Below the pieces are notes generated by a model. It had not been told where the DNA came from. It made no database searches and saw only the letters and a list, made by a program, of their open reading frames with translations. The position numbers and the translations under genes were made by a program. This document shows positions 17,407-26,984 of a stretch of DNA of 64,000 nucleotides, piece after piece (position 1 is the stretch's first letter; each line of letters starts with the position of its first letter). Origin of the DNA: Bacteroidetes bacterium 47-18 (GTDB taxonomy: Bacteria > Bacteroidota > Bacteroidia > Chitinophagales > Chitinophagaceae); NCBI GenBank assembly GCA_001897155.1, contig MKSF01000027.1, forward strand, positions 1-64,000. The letters run 5' to 3'.

Positions 17407-18150
17407 ATGAAAATATTAGTTTGTATAGCTCAGGCTCCGGACACGACTTCAAAGATTGCGTTTACGGACAATAATACCAGGTTTAACGAAGCAGGTGTGA
17501 CCTATATCATCAATCCTTATGATGAGTGGTATGCCCTGGTACGCGCCCTGGAACTGAAAGAAGCAGGTACAGCCGGCGAGGTGCACCTGGTTACGGTAGG
17601 TAATGCCGGATCTGAAGCTATTATGAGAAAAGCACTGGCACTGGGAGGCGATCAGGCTTACCGTATCAATACAGAGAGCACTGACACCTACCTTGTAGCG
17701 GAGCAGATCGCTGCTTTTGCCAAAGACAAAGGATATGACCTGGTGCTGACAGGAAAGGAATCCATTGATTACAATAACGGATCTATAGGCGCTTCCATAG
17801 CAGCGGCCCTGGATACAGAATACGTAGGCTTTGCCACGAAGCTGGACGTAAGCGGCAATACCGTTACCGTTACCCGTGAGATAGAAGGCGGAGAGGAAAC
17901 AGATACGGTCAATACACCGGTTGTCATCTCCTGCCAGAAGGGCATGGCGGAAGCACGTATTCCCAATATGAGAGGTATCATGGCAGCCCGTACCAAGCCG
18001 CTCAACGTCATAGAGCCTACAGGTACCGCCGCTCTGACACAGATCGCTTCCTATGAATTATTACCTCCTAAATCCGGGGTAAAATTGTTTGAAGCGGACC
18101 AGATGGACGCCCTGGTGGAAGCCCTGCACAAGGATGCAAAAGTGATCTAA
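17407..18150 (+). CDS. etfB: Electron transfer flavoprotein beta subunit
   Basis: The 247-residue protein starts MKILVCIAQAPDTTSKIAF and carries the ETF-beta signature (LGGDQAYRIN, VLTGKESIDYNNGSIGASIA, VISCQKGMAEARIPNMRGIM). It forms a heterodimer with EtfA, binds AMP and passes electrons from acyl-CoA dehydrogenases to the quinone pool through ETF:quinone oxidoreductase. It is followed by etfA 64 bases downstream on the same strand, in one operon with a promoter-like pair upstream and a terminator after etfA. Confidence 0.97.
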   Translation: MKILVCIAQAPDTTSKIAFTDNNTRFNEAGVTYIINPYDEWYALVRALELKEAGTAGEVHLVTVGNAGSEAIMRKALALGGDQAYRINTESTDTYLVAEQIAAFAKDKGYDLVLTGKESIDYNNGSIGASIAAALDTEYVGFATKLDVSGNTVTVTREIEGGEETDTVNTPVVISCQKGMAEARIPNMRGIMAARTKPLNVIEPTGTAALTQIASYELLPPKSGVKLFEADQMDALVEALHKDAKVI

Positions 18151-18214
18151 GCAGCTCCCGCGGCTTTCGTCAACCATAATCATTTTCTTACGCTTAATAA
18201 AGATATTTCAATAT

Positions 18215-19186
18215 ATGTCAGTTTTAGTTTTTGTTGAAAACAACCAGGGTTCTTTCAAAAAGAAAACCTACGAATTAATTAACTATGCTGCCGAGGTAGC
18301 TAAAAGAACGGGCGGTGACACCACTGCGCTTGTTTTAGGACAGGCCGATGATGCAGCGCTGGCGGCGCTAGGTAATTACGGTGCCGTAAAAGTATTACAT
18401 GATAGCAATGCGGCTTTCAATAATTTCGGTACCAGGGCTTTTTCCAAAGCTGTTATCGCCGCGGCGCAAAAAACAGGCGCTAAGGTCATTATCACTAATT
18501 ATGACGTGGAAGGAAAATCCATCGCGGGCTATGTAGCCGCTGCATTAAAAGCAGGCCTGGTTTCCGGTGCTGTGGATTATCCTGTAACAGAGGGCGGCTT
18601 TACGGTAAAGAAAACCGTATTCTCCGGTAAGGCATTTGCCAATATTACCATTACTTCCGATATCAAAGTAGTAAGCCTGGTACCTAATACCTTCCCTGTG
18701 CAGAAAACGGATGCCGCAGCAACGGTAGAGGCGTTTGACACAGGTGTAAGCACTAACAATGTTACTGTAAAAGAAGTCAATAAAGTGACCGGCGCAGTAC
18801 CTCTCGGAGAGGCTGAGCTGGTAGTTTCCGGCGGCCGCGGCCTGAAAGGCCCTGAAAACTGGGGAATCGTGGAAGACCTCGCCAGTGCGCTGGGCGCCGC
18901 CTTAGCGTGCAGCCGCCCGGTAGCAGATGCCCACTGGCGCCCGCACCACGAGCACGTAGGTCAGACAGGTGGTACTATCCGTCCTAACCTGTACGTAGCC
19001 TGCGGTATATCCGGCGCTATACAGCACCTGGCAGGCGTCAATTCATCCAAATGTATCGTTGTCATCAATAAAGACCCTGAAGCACCGTTCTTCAAGGCTG
19101 CCGACTATGGTGTGGTAGGTGATGTGTTCGAAATACTGCCCAAGCTTACAGAAGCTGTAAAAAAATTCAAAGCAGGTCACGCTTAA
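18215..19186 (+). CDS. etfA: Electron transfer flavoprotein alpha subunit
   Basis: The 323-residue protein has the N-terminal ETF domain (MSVLVFVENNQGSFKKKTYE) and the conserved C-terminal FAD-binding domain with SGGRGLKGPENW, SRPVADAHWRPHHEHVGQTG and the signature YVACGISGAIQHLAGV...NKDPEAPFFKAADYG. It holds the redox-active FAD of the ETF dimer. It is second in the etfBA operon. The length is normal. Confidence 0.97.
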   Translation: MSVLVFVENNQGSFKKKTYELINYAAEVAKRTGGDTTALVLGQADDAALAALGNYGAVKVLHDSNAAFNNFGTRAFSKAVIAAAQKTGAKVIITNYDVEGKSIAGYVAAALKAGLVSGAVDYPVTEGGFTVKKTVFSGKAFANITITSDIKVVSLVPNTFPVQKTDAAATVEAFDTGVSTNNVTVKEVNKVTGAVPLGEAELVVSGGRGLKGPENWGIVEDLASALGAALACSRPVADAHWRPHHEHVGQTGGTIRPNLYVACGISGAIQHLAGVNSSKCIVVINKDPEAPFFKAADYGVVGDVFEILPKLTEAVKKFKAGHA

Positions 19187-19220
19187 GCAGCAACATTCTT
19201 ATAATATTTATTTTCAATAT

Positions 19221-19252
19221 AAAAGAGGCTTTTAGATAGCCTCTTTTATTGT
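19221..19252 (+). terminator. Terminator of etfBA
   Basis: The stem aaaagaggct/agcctctttt is followed by a T-rich stretch 35 bases after the etfA stop codon. Confidence 0.85.
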
Positions 19253-19254
19253 TA

Positions 19255-19760
19255 TATGGAGCTTGTCGAGAGGATGATGCTTCGACACCTTACCGGGGAA
19301 TTACATTGGAACCATTCTGTCACCCTGAGCCTTGTCGAAGGGTGGTTTAATAGTAAGCTTTAGTAGTGCTTCGACGGGCTCAGCAGGACCCTTACCGGGG
19401 AATTACATTGAACCATCCTTTCACCCTAAGCTTGTCGAAGGGTGGTTTAATAGTAAGCTTTAGTAGTGCTTCAACGGGCTCAGCAGGACGTTTGTCACCT
19501 GGAGCCTGTCGAAATGTGGAACGATGTTATACAGACCTTGTCGAAGGGCAGCTTATAGTAAGCTTTAGCAGTGCTTCGACGGGGCTCAGCAGGACATAGA
19601 GAAGAGGTTTTGTCACACAGAGCTTTTATTGTCACCCTGAGCTTGTCGAAGGGAAGCTTTAGCAGTGCTTCGACGGCTCAGCATGACATAGAGAAGAGGT
19701 TTTGTCATATGGAGCTTTTATTGTCACCCTGAGCTTGTCGAAGGGTGGTTGATATATTAC
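19255..19760. repeat. Array of intergenic palindromic repeats (family A)
   Basis: About five imperfect units are arrayed here. Each has one arm ccctgagcttgtcgaaggg and an opposite arm gcttcgacgggctcagcagg, separated by 20-30 bases with a tagtaagctttag core, so each unit folds into a long hairpin. Unit spacing varies from about 75 to 115 bases, unlike a CRISPR array. The same arms occur at 23966-24215. It fills the space between etfA and the DUF3857 gene; a 77-codon open frame crosses it but is not a gene. Confidence 0.85.
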
Positions 19761-19773
19761 GTCAGACACCGCA

Positions 19774-21789
19774 TCACTTCTGCTGCATGATCACCTTCAT
19801 ATTGTTAAAGCGGTGCGCGGCATTGATCACCTGCTTGTATTTTTCATAATCCTTTTTAGGGTATCCCAGCGCTGTATAACCCTCCCGGATATCGATCAGC
19901 AACTTACCATCCGCTACTCTGGCAGTACGAATATAATACAGGCCGTCCTGCTTATAGTCCAGTGCCGTTTCAAAATCCTTAAGATTGGCCACTTCATAGC
20001 CCGCGGGAATATCAATAGCGATCGTCACATCCGTACTATGGGGGAAGCTGATCACGACATCATACGGTCCCGGCACATCCGGGATGCTGTCCTGCTGCCC
20101 GATGAGCCTGCCCACATCAAAGACCAGCTCCGAACCCGCACGCGTAACAAGTCCGCGGGATTCCAGAACTGCCTGCGCGTCATATTGCTTGTCCGCGCTC
20201 CAGGTATTGATAACCACGGGATCATATTGCAATGTTTTCACCTGCACTGTAGTATCCATATTCCAGTTAAGGATGCCCATGATATAATTCTTCTTAAAAT
20301 CAGCCATACCTGCTTTAGCCAGCTGGTTATATACATACTCATTTCCTGCGTACATCATAGCAAATTCACCGGCCGAGCTTTTGCTGATCCTGATGTCGGT
20401 AATATCTCCCCGGAAAGACACCTGGTAGTCCATAGTACTGCTATTAGACTCCTTATCACCATAGAATTTCAGGTAGCTTTCCTCAGGTACCATACCTTTT
20501 ACCCCTTTATAAGAGGTCAGGTCCAGCAGGGTCGCTTCATTTTCCAGGTAAAGGCTTTCCGCATACGGGAAACGGTAAAATACATTTGAAGGTGATATAT
20601 ATCCTTTGTATTCCGGGAAAAAGAACAGCAGGCTGCTGCGGTTTTCCAGCGCGGACAGGTCTTCCTTATAAGGCGACAGGTATTTGTTGCGCGCCACATA
20701 TATCTCGTAATCTATCTTCAACTGGTCAAAGGCAAGCATCAGTATCCTGTCGACAACTGCTATGTGAAGGGCGCCGGATTTGTCAGCCTGCGCTATTTTC
20801 TGGCTGATCAGCGGGTGGTTGAAGCTGAGCACCAGGCCATCCTTCTTCTCTACCATAAACTTTTTTACCGCTTTTTCAACCGCCCTTACCTGTTCCCTTT
20901 TATCCGTAATCTTAAGGATGCCGTTCCTGTTCAGGAACTTATCCACCCATTTCGCATCTGTTGCTTCTATATTGTTCACAACGGCAAATATCCATTCCGT
21001 GAACAGCTTCTCATCAATAACGTTCAGCGGTGTATTATTAAGCGTTTTAATGGTATAGCCCAATGCTTTTTCGTAAGACCTGATATCGAATGACAGGTGA
21101 TAGGCCGGATCCGTATAATGCTCCTCCAGCGTATAGAACCGGAGGTCTCCATCATCATCTTCAGTCTGCTCCACCTTACTTTTGATATTATAATAGCTGA
21201 ACACCATATTGGAGGAAGGCGGCAGCTCAAACTTAACAAAAGAACGCTGTACCGGGTAGGCGGTCCTGAAATAAATGATGCCCGTGCTTTCCAGGGGCGT
21301 CAGGATAGTCTGGACAATATCCAGTTGATCTCCCCGGGACAGCAGGTCAGCCGGAATACGGAGATATTTGAGATTACCGGAAAGCGTGGCATAGGTATTG
21401 GGAATTGTCCTGATGCTGCCGTCCTTCCTGATGATCCTGGCCTCATGCTTCACCAGGTTTTCATCCGGCTGCAGCAATGCATCCAGCTTTTCAGGTTCTA
21501 TCGAATCACCGGTATTAATATATACGGACACTTTCCGGTAAGCCACCTGCAGCAGGGAGTCTCTTTTGGCCATAGCCGTATCAGACGCCAGGTAAAAGAT
21601 CCGCTCGTCATTCAGAATAATAAAGTCGTCTTTGGGGTCACCCTGAAGCTCATAACGGGTACTGTCATAAAAAAGTGTCTGTACATTGTCTGCTGCCCGG
21701 GAATTCAGAATCCATATCCCGCCGCCATACTGTGCACTGGCAGCCCAGGAGAGCACCAGCGCGATAATTAATACGAGTCCTTTTTTCAT
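19774..21789 (-). CDS. Secreted DUF3857 / transglutaminase-like protein
   Basis: The 671-residue protein starts with a signal peptide (MKKGLVLIIALVLSWAASAQ). The first half (about 60-260) resembles the DUF3857 beta-sandwich domain with HEARIIRKDGSIRTIPNTYA and LRIPADLLSRGDQLDIVQTI. The middle (about 290-420) is in the place of a transglutaminase-like core but shows no Cys-His-Asp set. The C-terminus is beta-rich, as in DUF3858. This family is common in Bacteroidota, is exported to the periplasm or surface, and has no defined reaction. The apparent lack of catalytic residues suggests a binding rather than an enzymatic role. Confidence 0.75.
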   Translation of the reverse strand: MKKGLVLIIALVLSWAASAQYGGGIWILNSRAADNVQTLFYDSTRYELQGDPKDDFIILNDERIFYLASDTAMAKRDSLLQVAYRKVSVYINTGDSIEPEKLDALLQPDENLVKHEARIIRKDGSIRTIPNTYATLSGNLKYLRIPADLLSRGDQLDIVQTILTPLESTGIIYFRTAYPVQRSFVKFELPPSSNMVFSYYNIKSKVEQTEDDDGDLRFYTLEEHYTDPAYHLSFDIRSYEKALGYTIKTLNNTPLNVIDEKLFTEWIFAVVNNIEATDAKWVDKFLNRNGILKITDKREQVRAVEKAVKKFMVEKKDGLVLSFNHPLISQKIAQADKSGALHIAVVDRILMLAFDQLKIDYEIYVARNKYLSPYKEDLSALENRSSLLFFFPEYKGYISPSNVFYRFPYAESLYLENEATLLDLTSYKGVKGMVPEESYLKFYGDKESNSSTMDYQVSFRGDITDIRISKSSAGEFAMMYAGNEYVYNQLAKAGMADFKKNYIMGILNWNMDTTVQVKTLQYDPVVINTWSADKQYDAQAVLESRGLVTRAGSELVFDVGRLIGQQDSIPDVPGPYDVVISFPHSTDVTIAIDIPAGYEVANLKDFETALDYKQDGLYYIRTARVADGKLLIDIREGYTALGYPKKDYEKYKQVINAAHRFNNMKVIMQQK

Positions 21790-21906
21790 ATCCTTGTTGA
21801 TTCGGTTCCAAATATAAGCATTTATCTTTTCTTAAAAGCTGCCGGAATCTTGAACGGTATGGTATAAAGATTTACTTTCGCTATCATAAAATACAAGCAA
21901 CGAGAG

Positions 21907-23259
21907 ATGAACTGGACAGAAGCAAAAAAGACGTTACAGTTGGCGCTTCCCATCATACTGGGAGAATTGTCCCAGATGATACTGCACCTGATAGACAGCG
22001 CCATGGTGGGAACGGTAGGCTATAAGCATCTTGCCGCGGCTGGGCTGGTATTCAGTGTTATTAATATTCCTTTTGTACTGGCTATCGGCCTGACGTTCTC
22101 CATTTCCCAGATGGTATCGCTTGCCAGCGGAAAAAATGACAAGCAGCTCGTCTCCCATTATTTCTATAATGGCATCATACAATGCGCCATAGCAGGCCTG
22201 GTCATTTCCTGCCTGTTATTCTTCAGCGTGGATATTCTTGATCACCTGAAGCAGGACCCTGCCGTTGTAGCGCTGGCCAAGCCTTTTATGCAGCTCATCA
22301 GCCTGTCTGTATTCCCGATGATCATCTTTATGGCCTTCAAGCAATTTGCGGACGGCCTGGAGCATACCAAGACGGCGATGTTCATCTCGTTCCTGGCCCT
22401 GCCCATCAACATTTTCCTGAACTACCTGCTGATCTACGGTAACTGGGGATTCCCGAGGATGGAACTGCTCGGTGCAGGCTATGCTACCCTGATCACCCGC
22501 TGTCTCGTAGCGCTCATATTAGGCATCTTCATTCTCAACAGCTATAAATTTCACCGCTTCGTAGCTGTGAAAAAACGGCAATGGACCCTGCGCAGGGATA
22601 CCCAGAAGGCATTGCTGAAGATCGGCGTACCCAGCAGCCTACAGATAACTATGGAAGCGGGCGCCTTTGCCATCTCCGGCATCCTGATAGGTATGATCAG
22701 CGCCAAGGACCAGGCAGCTCACCAGATAGCCCTGAGCATAGCGTCTTTCACCTTTATGGTATCGCTGGGGCTGGCACAGGCGGGATCTATCCGCACCTCC
22801 AATGCCTTCGGGCAGCAGAATGCAGACAAGATCCGTGACATTGGGGTCAGCAATATGGTATCGTCCGTCATATACGGTATCTGCTGCCTGACCATGTTCG
22901 TACTGCTGAGATACTGGCTGCCGACCTTCTTCAGCAAGGAGCCGGAAGTGATCACCATAGCGGCGGGGCTGCTGTTATGGGCGGCGGTCTTCCAGATATC
23001 AGACAGCCTGCAGGCTATATCAGCGGGGCTTTTAAGAGGTGTAAAAGACGTGAAGGTGCCAACGGTCATCGTGGCAATAGCGTACTGGGTCATCGGGATA
23101 CCTGTAGGATATTACCTGGCCTTCCACGGGGGCATGAAGGCTTCGGGCATCTGGATAGGCTTCATTCTGGGTCTGACGGTCTCTGCCATACTGCTCACGA
23201 TGCGGTTCATGTTCTTCACCAAACATTACAAAGAAAATAATAAATATGCCCGGGTTTAA
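21907..23259 (+). CDS. MATE family efflux transporter
   Basis: The 450-residue integral membrane protein has about twelve hydrophobic segments and the family signature near the N-terminus (LALPIILGELSQMILHLIDS, AMVGTVGYKHLAAAGL). Two homologous halves are visible, the second starting near KIGVPSSLQITMEAGAFAIS. It exports cationic or organic compounds, coupled to sodium or proton influx. The start at 21907 places the first segment correctly. It is divergent from the DUF3857 gene (117 bp between them), and the 23318 gene follows in the same direction 58 bases later. Confidence 0.93.
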   Translation: MNWTEAKKTLQLALPIILGELSQMILHLIDSAMVGTVGYKHLAAAGLVFSVINIPFVLAIGLTFSISQMVSLASGKNDKQLVSHYFYNGIIQCAIAGLVISCLLFFSVDILDHLKQDPAVVALAKPFMQLISLSVFPMIIFMAFKQFADGLEHTKTAMFISFLALPINIFLNYLLIYGNWGFPRMELLGAGYATLITRCLVALILGIFILNSYKFHRFVAVKKRQWTLRRDTQKALLKIGVPSSLQITMEAGAFAISGILIGMISAKDQAAHQIALSIASFTFMVSLGLAQAGSIRTSNAFGQQNADKIRDIGVSNMVSSVIYGICCLTMFVLLRYWLPTFFSKEPEVITIAAGLLLWAAVFQISDSLQAISAGLLRGVKDVKVPTVIVAIAYWVIGIPVGYYLAFHGGMKASGIWIGFILGLTVSAILLTMRFMFFTKHYKENNKYARV

Positions 23260-23317
23260 ATAAAGGGAAATTTATTAATATTGCTACACACTTTCCAAAA
23301 CAAAAAGGTTTTCCTAC

Positions 23318-23863
23318 ATGAACAATATCTGGAGCATCATATTAGAAATATTAAAGTTCACCATTCCCACGGTAATAGTCATCATAGCCCTGCACAGCGT
23401 TATTTCCAAATTCCTCAAAAGCGAGACCCAGAGAAGGCAGTTCGAGGTATTTAAGAACGGCCAGGATATTACCTTACGGCTGAGGCTACAGGCATATGAG
23501 CGCCTGGCGCTGTTCCTGGAAAGGCTGCATCTCCGCAGCCTGATGACCCGCAGCTACCAGACCGGGATGACCGTAAGAGATTTCCAGGTAGCTATGATCC
23601 AGAACATCCAGATGGAATACGATCATAATGTATCTCAACAGGTGTATGTCAATTACAAGCTCTGGAAGACCATACAGGGCGTCAAGGAGCAAACACAGAT
23701 GATGGTCAATGAGGCCAGCAGCCGGCTCCACCCGGAAGATTCGGCCAAGGCGCTGCAGAAAGCCCTGACGGAGATGCTGATCTCTGCCGAAAGCATGCCG
23801 CTGGACACGGCTATTGAGATCCTTCATACGGAGGCCAAGCTCGTTTTACAGCAGCAGGTATAA
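23318..23863 (+). CDS. Conserved single-pass membrane protein of unknown function
   Basis: The 181-residue protein has one N-terminal membrane segment (IILEILKFTIPTVIVIIALH) followed by a long charged helical cytoplasmic part (QDITLRLRLQAYERLALFLE, LRSLMTRSYQTGMTVRDFQV). The pattern occurs in conserved uncharacterised Bacteroidota proteins. It probably shares a transcript with the MATE gene. I cannot assign a function. Confidence 0.75.
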   Translation: MNNIWSIILEILKFTIPTVIVIIALHSVISKFLKSETQRRQFEVFKNGQDITLRLRLQAYERLALFLERLHLRSLMTRSYQTGMTVRDFQVAMIQNIQMEYDHNVSQQVYVNYKLWKTIQGVKEQTQMMVNEASSRLHPEDSAKALQKALTEMLISAESMPLDTAIEILHTEAKLVLQQQV

Positions 23864-23905
23864 GCCAGTCTTAGCAGATAAAGAAAACTGCCTGTCTAAA
23901 AAGTA

Positions 23906-23957
23906 AACAACCCTGTCAATATTCCGGCTTAGCTCCATATGACAGGGTTGTTTTTGT
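23906..23957 (+). terminator. Intrinsic terminator
   Basis: The stem aacaaccctgtca/tgacagggttgtt has a 21-base loop and is followed by TTTTTG. It ends the MATE operon. Confidence 0.75.
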
Positions 23958-23965
23958 ATATACTT

Positions 23966-24215
23966 ATCACATTTCGACAAGCTCAGGGTGACAATAAAAA
24001 CTCAGGGTGACAAAGTCCCTTAGCTGTCAGGCTGAGCCCCGTTAAAACCTTTACAAACCACCCTTCGACAGGCTCAGGGTGACAATAAAAGCTCAGGGTG
24101 ACAAAGTCCCTTAGCTGTCAGGCTGAGCCCCGTCGAAGTCCTGCTAAAACCATTACAAACTACCCTTCGACAAGCTCAGGGTGACAATAAAAACTCAGGG
24201 CGACAAAGAGAGGCT
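23966..24215. repeat. Second array of family A repeats
   Basis: Two nearly identical direct repeats of about 115 bases plus a partial third carry the arms tcgacaagctcagggtgac and gtcaggctgagccccg. The arms match the array at 19255-19760. No gene lies in the segment. The near-identity of the tandem units suggests recent duplication. Confidence 0.85.
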
Positions 24216-24248
24216 ATTAAGACAGCAGCTTTTGATGCCCCTTCTGAC

Positions 24249-24722
24249 TTAATAGCGGTCCCAAAACATGGGCGGCTCAATGCCCAGGGCACGCAGGTAC
24301 ACATACCCCTGCCCGCGGTGGTGGATCTCATTGTCGATAAAATACTGTATATTCTCAATAACGGGAAACTTATATTCACCGAACAGGTTGAAATCTTCCC
24401 TGAAGCGTTGCTCCGTAATACGACCGAATAATTCATCGATACGGGGCGTGTCTTCATCCCAGGCCTGAAGTAAGGCATCTTTGGTCTGCAGGTCCAGATT
24501 GTGGCTGTAGCCCTCCGTGGTATTATTCACAATACCTTCCAGTCCCGGCACCGCAATGCTCAGCATCTCCTTGGTCAGATCAGCGTAGGTGCGCATACCG
24601 CCAATAGAGAATTCAAATAGTTCCTTTTCCGGGAAAGCGGCCAGCACCTTGCGGGTCAGGCGCCTGTGTCCCTGCCAGTGCTTCAGCAGCTCTTCCGGCG
24701 TAATAATAGCTTTGTGTTCCAT
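24249..24722 (-). CDS. DinB family protein
   Basis: The 157-residue protein has the four-helix-bundle pattern of DinB-like proteins, with histidines at the metal positions: HWQGHRRLTRKVLAAFPEKE near the N-terminus, an internal RTYADLTKEMLSIAVPGLEG and IDNEIHHRGQGYVYLRALGI near the C-terminus. DinB-type proteins bind a metal; some are thiol-dependent transferases but most are uncharacterised. The gene stands alone between two repeat arrays. Confidence 0.85.
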   Translation of the reverse strand: MEHKAIITPEELLKHWQGHRRLTRKVLAAFPEKELFEFSIGGMRTYADLTKEMLSIAVPGLEGIVNNTTEGYSHNLDLQTKDALLQAWDEDTPRIDELFGRITEQRFREDFNLFGEYKFPVIENIQYFIDNEIHHRGQGYVYLRALGIEPPMFWDRY

Positions 24723-24827
24723 AAATCTGATGTTTTATTTATAAAACAAAGCTACCATCCGCAACTGACAGCGATATGTCAACAAGTTTTCGCGGGGAAA
24801 ATTTTTAACTGACTATCTATATAAGCA

Positions 24828-25015
24828 TAAGCCATCATATGGCAGGTCCGGGATGCTGCTAAGCGGTATAAGAGATGCCTCACATACGTTCGGAATGACC
24901 TGTACGCTACAGTACCCTATAGTAATCGGTCTAAGAACCGCAGAAAGCGTACATCGTAGTTCAGTGTACCTGTGAAACAAGAGATTGTTCCCTGTAAGCA
25001 GAGAGTCATTGATTT
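24828..25015 (+). repeat. Intergenic repeat family B, copy 2
   Basis: This copy reads agcataagccat, agagatgcctcac, cgttcggaatgacc, acgctacagtaccctatagt, a variable hairpin stretch, then cctgtaagcagagagtca. Its block order matches 8285-8450 (inverted) and 37570-37745. It fills the 293-bp gap between the DinB and NtrC-type genes. No open frame is present. Confidence 0.6.
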
Positions 25016-26410
25016 TTATCCTTCATTGTCATCTTCATCGAGAATGCCGTACTTATTGAGCTTATTGTAAAGCGTGGTCCTATCTATCTTCAGGATGCGG
25101 GCAGCCTTGGATTTATTATAACGGGTCTGTATCAGCGTTTTGATAATAAGCTCCTTTTCAAACTGCTCATTGATCGTCCTGATATCCTGTACCGATGCTA
25201 CGGATGTGGGAACGGCGGCGGCATTGATCACCGTTTCCATATCTTCCGGCAGCTCACGCGTGGTAATGACATCCCCGGAAGCCAGCAGGACAGCCCTCCG
25301 GATCACATTCTGCAATTCGCGGATATTACCGGGCCAGTGATAGCTGAAGAATATCTTCCTCACAGCGTCGTCAATACCCCGGATATTTTTATGCAACTGC
25401 TCATTGGACTGCCGGATAAAGAATTCAATGAAATCATCCAGATCTTCCTTTCGCTGGGACAGGGAGGGTATCCTGATCTTGAATTCGTTCAACCTGTGAT
25501 AGAGGTCTTCCCGGAAAGTCCCTTTCGATATGGCCTGCTGGAAATCCTCGTTGGTAGCGGTTATCACCCTGACATCTATTTTTAACGGGGTATGGTCCCC
25601 TACCCGCATCATTTCCTTTTCCTGCAGCACTCTCAGCAACTTCATCTGGTTCTCATAGCTCAGGTTACCTACCTCATCCAGGAAAATAGTACCGCCATCT
25701 GCAATTTCAAGCTGTCCTTTCTTATCCTGGAGCGCGCCGGTGAACGCGCCTTTGACATGCCCGAACAGCTCACTTGAGGCCAGCTCATTGGAAAGCGCTC
25801 CGCAGTCAATAGCCACGAAAGGCTTACCCGCCCTGCCGCTCTTCATATGCAGCAGGCGGGCTACATTTTCTTTCCCCGTCCCGCTTTCTCCCACGATCAG
25901 CACGGTCATATCCGTTCCGGCAACCAGGTCTATATACCTGCTGAGCTCCAGGGCTTCCGCAGACCGGCCGGCCACATAATTATGAGCGACAACATCATCC
26001 TGCTTTTTTAAGGAGCTGACCGTGGCAGCTGTCTTTTCGGGTACTGCAGGCTTAAGCGCTTCCTGTATCTGCATCAGGAGCTCTTCCTGGTTGATCGGCT
26101 TGGTGATATAGTCTGATGCGCCTTTTTTAATGGCGCCCACTGCCGTTTTAATATCCAGGAAACCGGTCATGATGAGCACGGGTATCATCATATGCTGCTG
26201 CGTCAGGTATTCCAGTATCTCCATACCGGTACCGTCCGGCAGGTTGTAGTCCAGCAGGATGAGATCAATACCCTGGTGCCCTTTCTCCAGTTCGGCACGT
26301 GCCGTCCTGATATTGCCTACTTTCGTGGTGGTATAATCGTGGCGCTCCAGGTACCGGGCTAAAACCGTTGCAAAAGTAGTGTCATCTTCTATAATCAGGA
26401 TATGTTTCAT
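25016..26410 (-). CDS. Sigma-54-dependent response regulator, NtrC/AtoC type
   Basis: The 464-residue protein has a receiver domain (about 1-118) with the phosphoacceptor Asp in LILLDYNLPDG. A central AAA+ domain (about 155-385) follows, with Walker A GESGTGKE, the sigma-54 contact loop GAFTGA and Walker B GGTIFLDEVG. It ends in a Fis-type helix-turn-helix (about 420-460, NKSKAARILKIDRTTLYNKL). When phosphorylated it should open sigma-54 promoters. The start is the ATG at 26410 (MKHILIIEDD). A hybrid sensor kinase lies upstream on the same strand with one small gene between; the two are probably partners. Confidence 0.94.
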   Translation of the reverse strand: MKHILIIEDDTTFATVLARYLERHDYTTTKVGNIRTARAELEKGHQGIDLILLDYNLPDGTGMEILEYLTQQHMMIPVLIMTGFLDIKTAVGAIKKGASDYITKPINQEELLMQIQEALKPAVPEKTAATVSSLKKQDDVVAHNYVAGRSAEALELSRYIDLVAGTDMTVLIVGESGTGKENVARLLHMKSGRAGKPFVAIDCGALSNELASSELFGHVKGAFTGALQDKKGQLEIADGGTIFLDEVGNLSYENQMKLLRVLQEKEMMRVGDHTPLKIDVRVITATNEDFQQAISKGTFREDLYHRLNEFKIRIPSLSQRKEDLDDFIEFFIRQSNEQLHKNIRGIDDAVRKIFFSYHWPGNIRELQNVIRRAVLLASGDVITTRELPEDMETVINAAAVPTSVASVQDIRTINEQFEKELIIKTLIQTRYNKSKAARILKIDRTTLYNKLNKYGILDEDDNEG

Positions 26411-26440
26411 AAAGGTCGAACGGAAGTATGTCATAAAAAT

Positions 26441-26471
26441 AAAAAAAGGATACCTGAAGTATCCTTTTTTT
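26441..26471. terminator. Intrinsic terminator between regulator and small secreted gene
   Basis: A stem of 11-12 bp (aaaaaaggatac with gtatcctttttt) lies just downstream of the minus-strand gene at 26506-26811 and 31 bases before the regulator's ATG, so the two are at least partly separate transcripts. Confidence 0.8.
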
Positions 26472-26505
26472 AGATAAAATTATCTTTTCAGACAAAGATC
26501 ATCAA

Positions 26506-26811
26506 TTACTGAACGATCTCTCCGTTAGCGTTGATTTTTACGGTTTTCTGAGCATCGCCCTGTTTTCCGCTTATTTCATATACATCAACATCACCTTCAG
26601 CCTTTCCTGTTACCAGCACAGCTTTTTCAGCTTTAAATTCTTTCAGCGCGTCTGAGCCGAGGGTAGCCTGTACAGGTCTTGGCAGATCAGATAATGCCAC
26701 CTCTTTTCTGTCGTTTGCCACTACTGCTGTTTCGTCTTTGTCTGCTACTAAAGTTGCGAAGGTCGGTGCTGTTAAAGCTAATGCTGCTACTGCTAAGATT
26801 ACTTTTTTCAT
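26506..26811 (-). CDS. Small secreted PepSY-like protein
   Basis: The 101-residue protein has a signal peptide (MKKVILAVAALALTAPTFA) and a single small alpha/beta domain with the PepSY-like layout: VALSDLPRPVQATLG, then a strand-rich stretch (VDVYEISGKQG) and a closing KTVKINANGEIV. Such periplasmic proteins are often small sensors or inhibitors. It lies between the regulator and hybrid kinase genes, in the same orientation, so it might be an accessory or a target of that system. Function not shown. Confidence 0.8.
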   Translation of the reverse strand: MKKVILAVAALALTAPTFATLVADKDETAVVANDRKEVALSDLPRPVQATLGSDALKEFKAEKAVLVTGKAEGDVDVYEISGKQGDAQKTVKINANGEIVQ

Positions 26812-26984
26812 AATTATTTCAGTTTATTTTTTTAATAATCACTGTTACAATACTAATAATGCCAATATGATGCCAGGAAATACAATTAAAAACAAACTAT
26901 TAATAATCAATAATTTATAAAAAATCATTACCAGCGAGCCCTTTAAAAAGTGTAGCGCCTATCCTACACTTTGCTGTTGGACCC

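Noticed and set aside
19366..19599. 77-codon open frame in the repeat array
   Set aside because: It is built entirely from the repeat units; no independent coding signal.
19255..19760. Possible CRISPR array
   Set aside because: Units are imperfect palindromes with irregular spacing, spacers are also similar to each other, and no cas gene is in the window.
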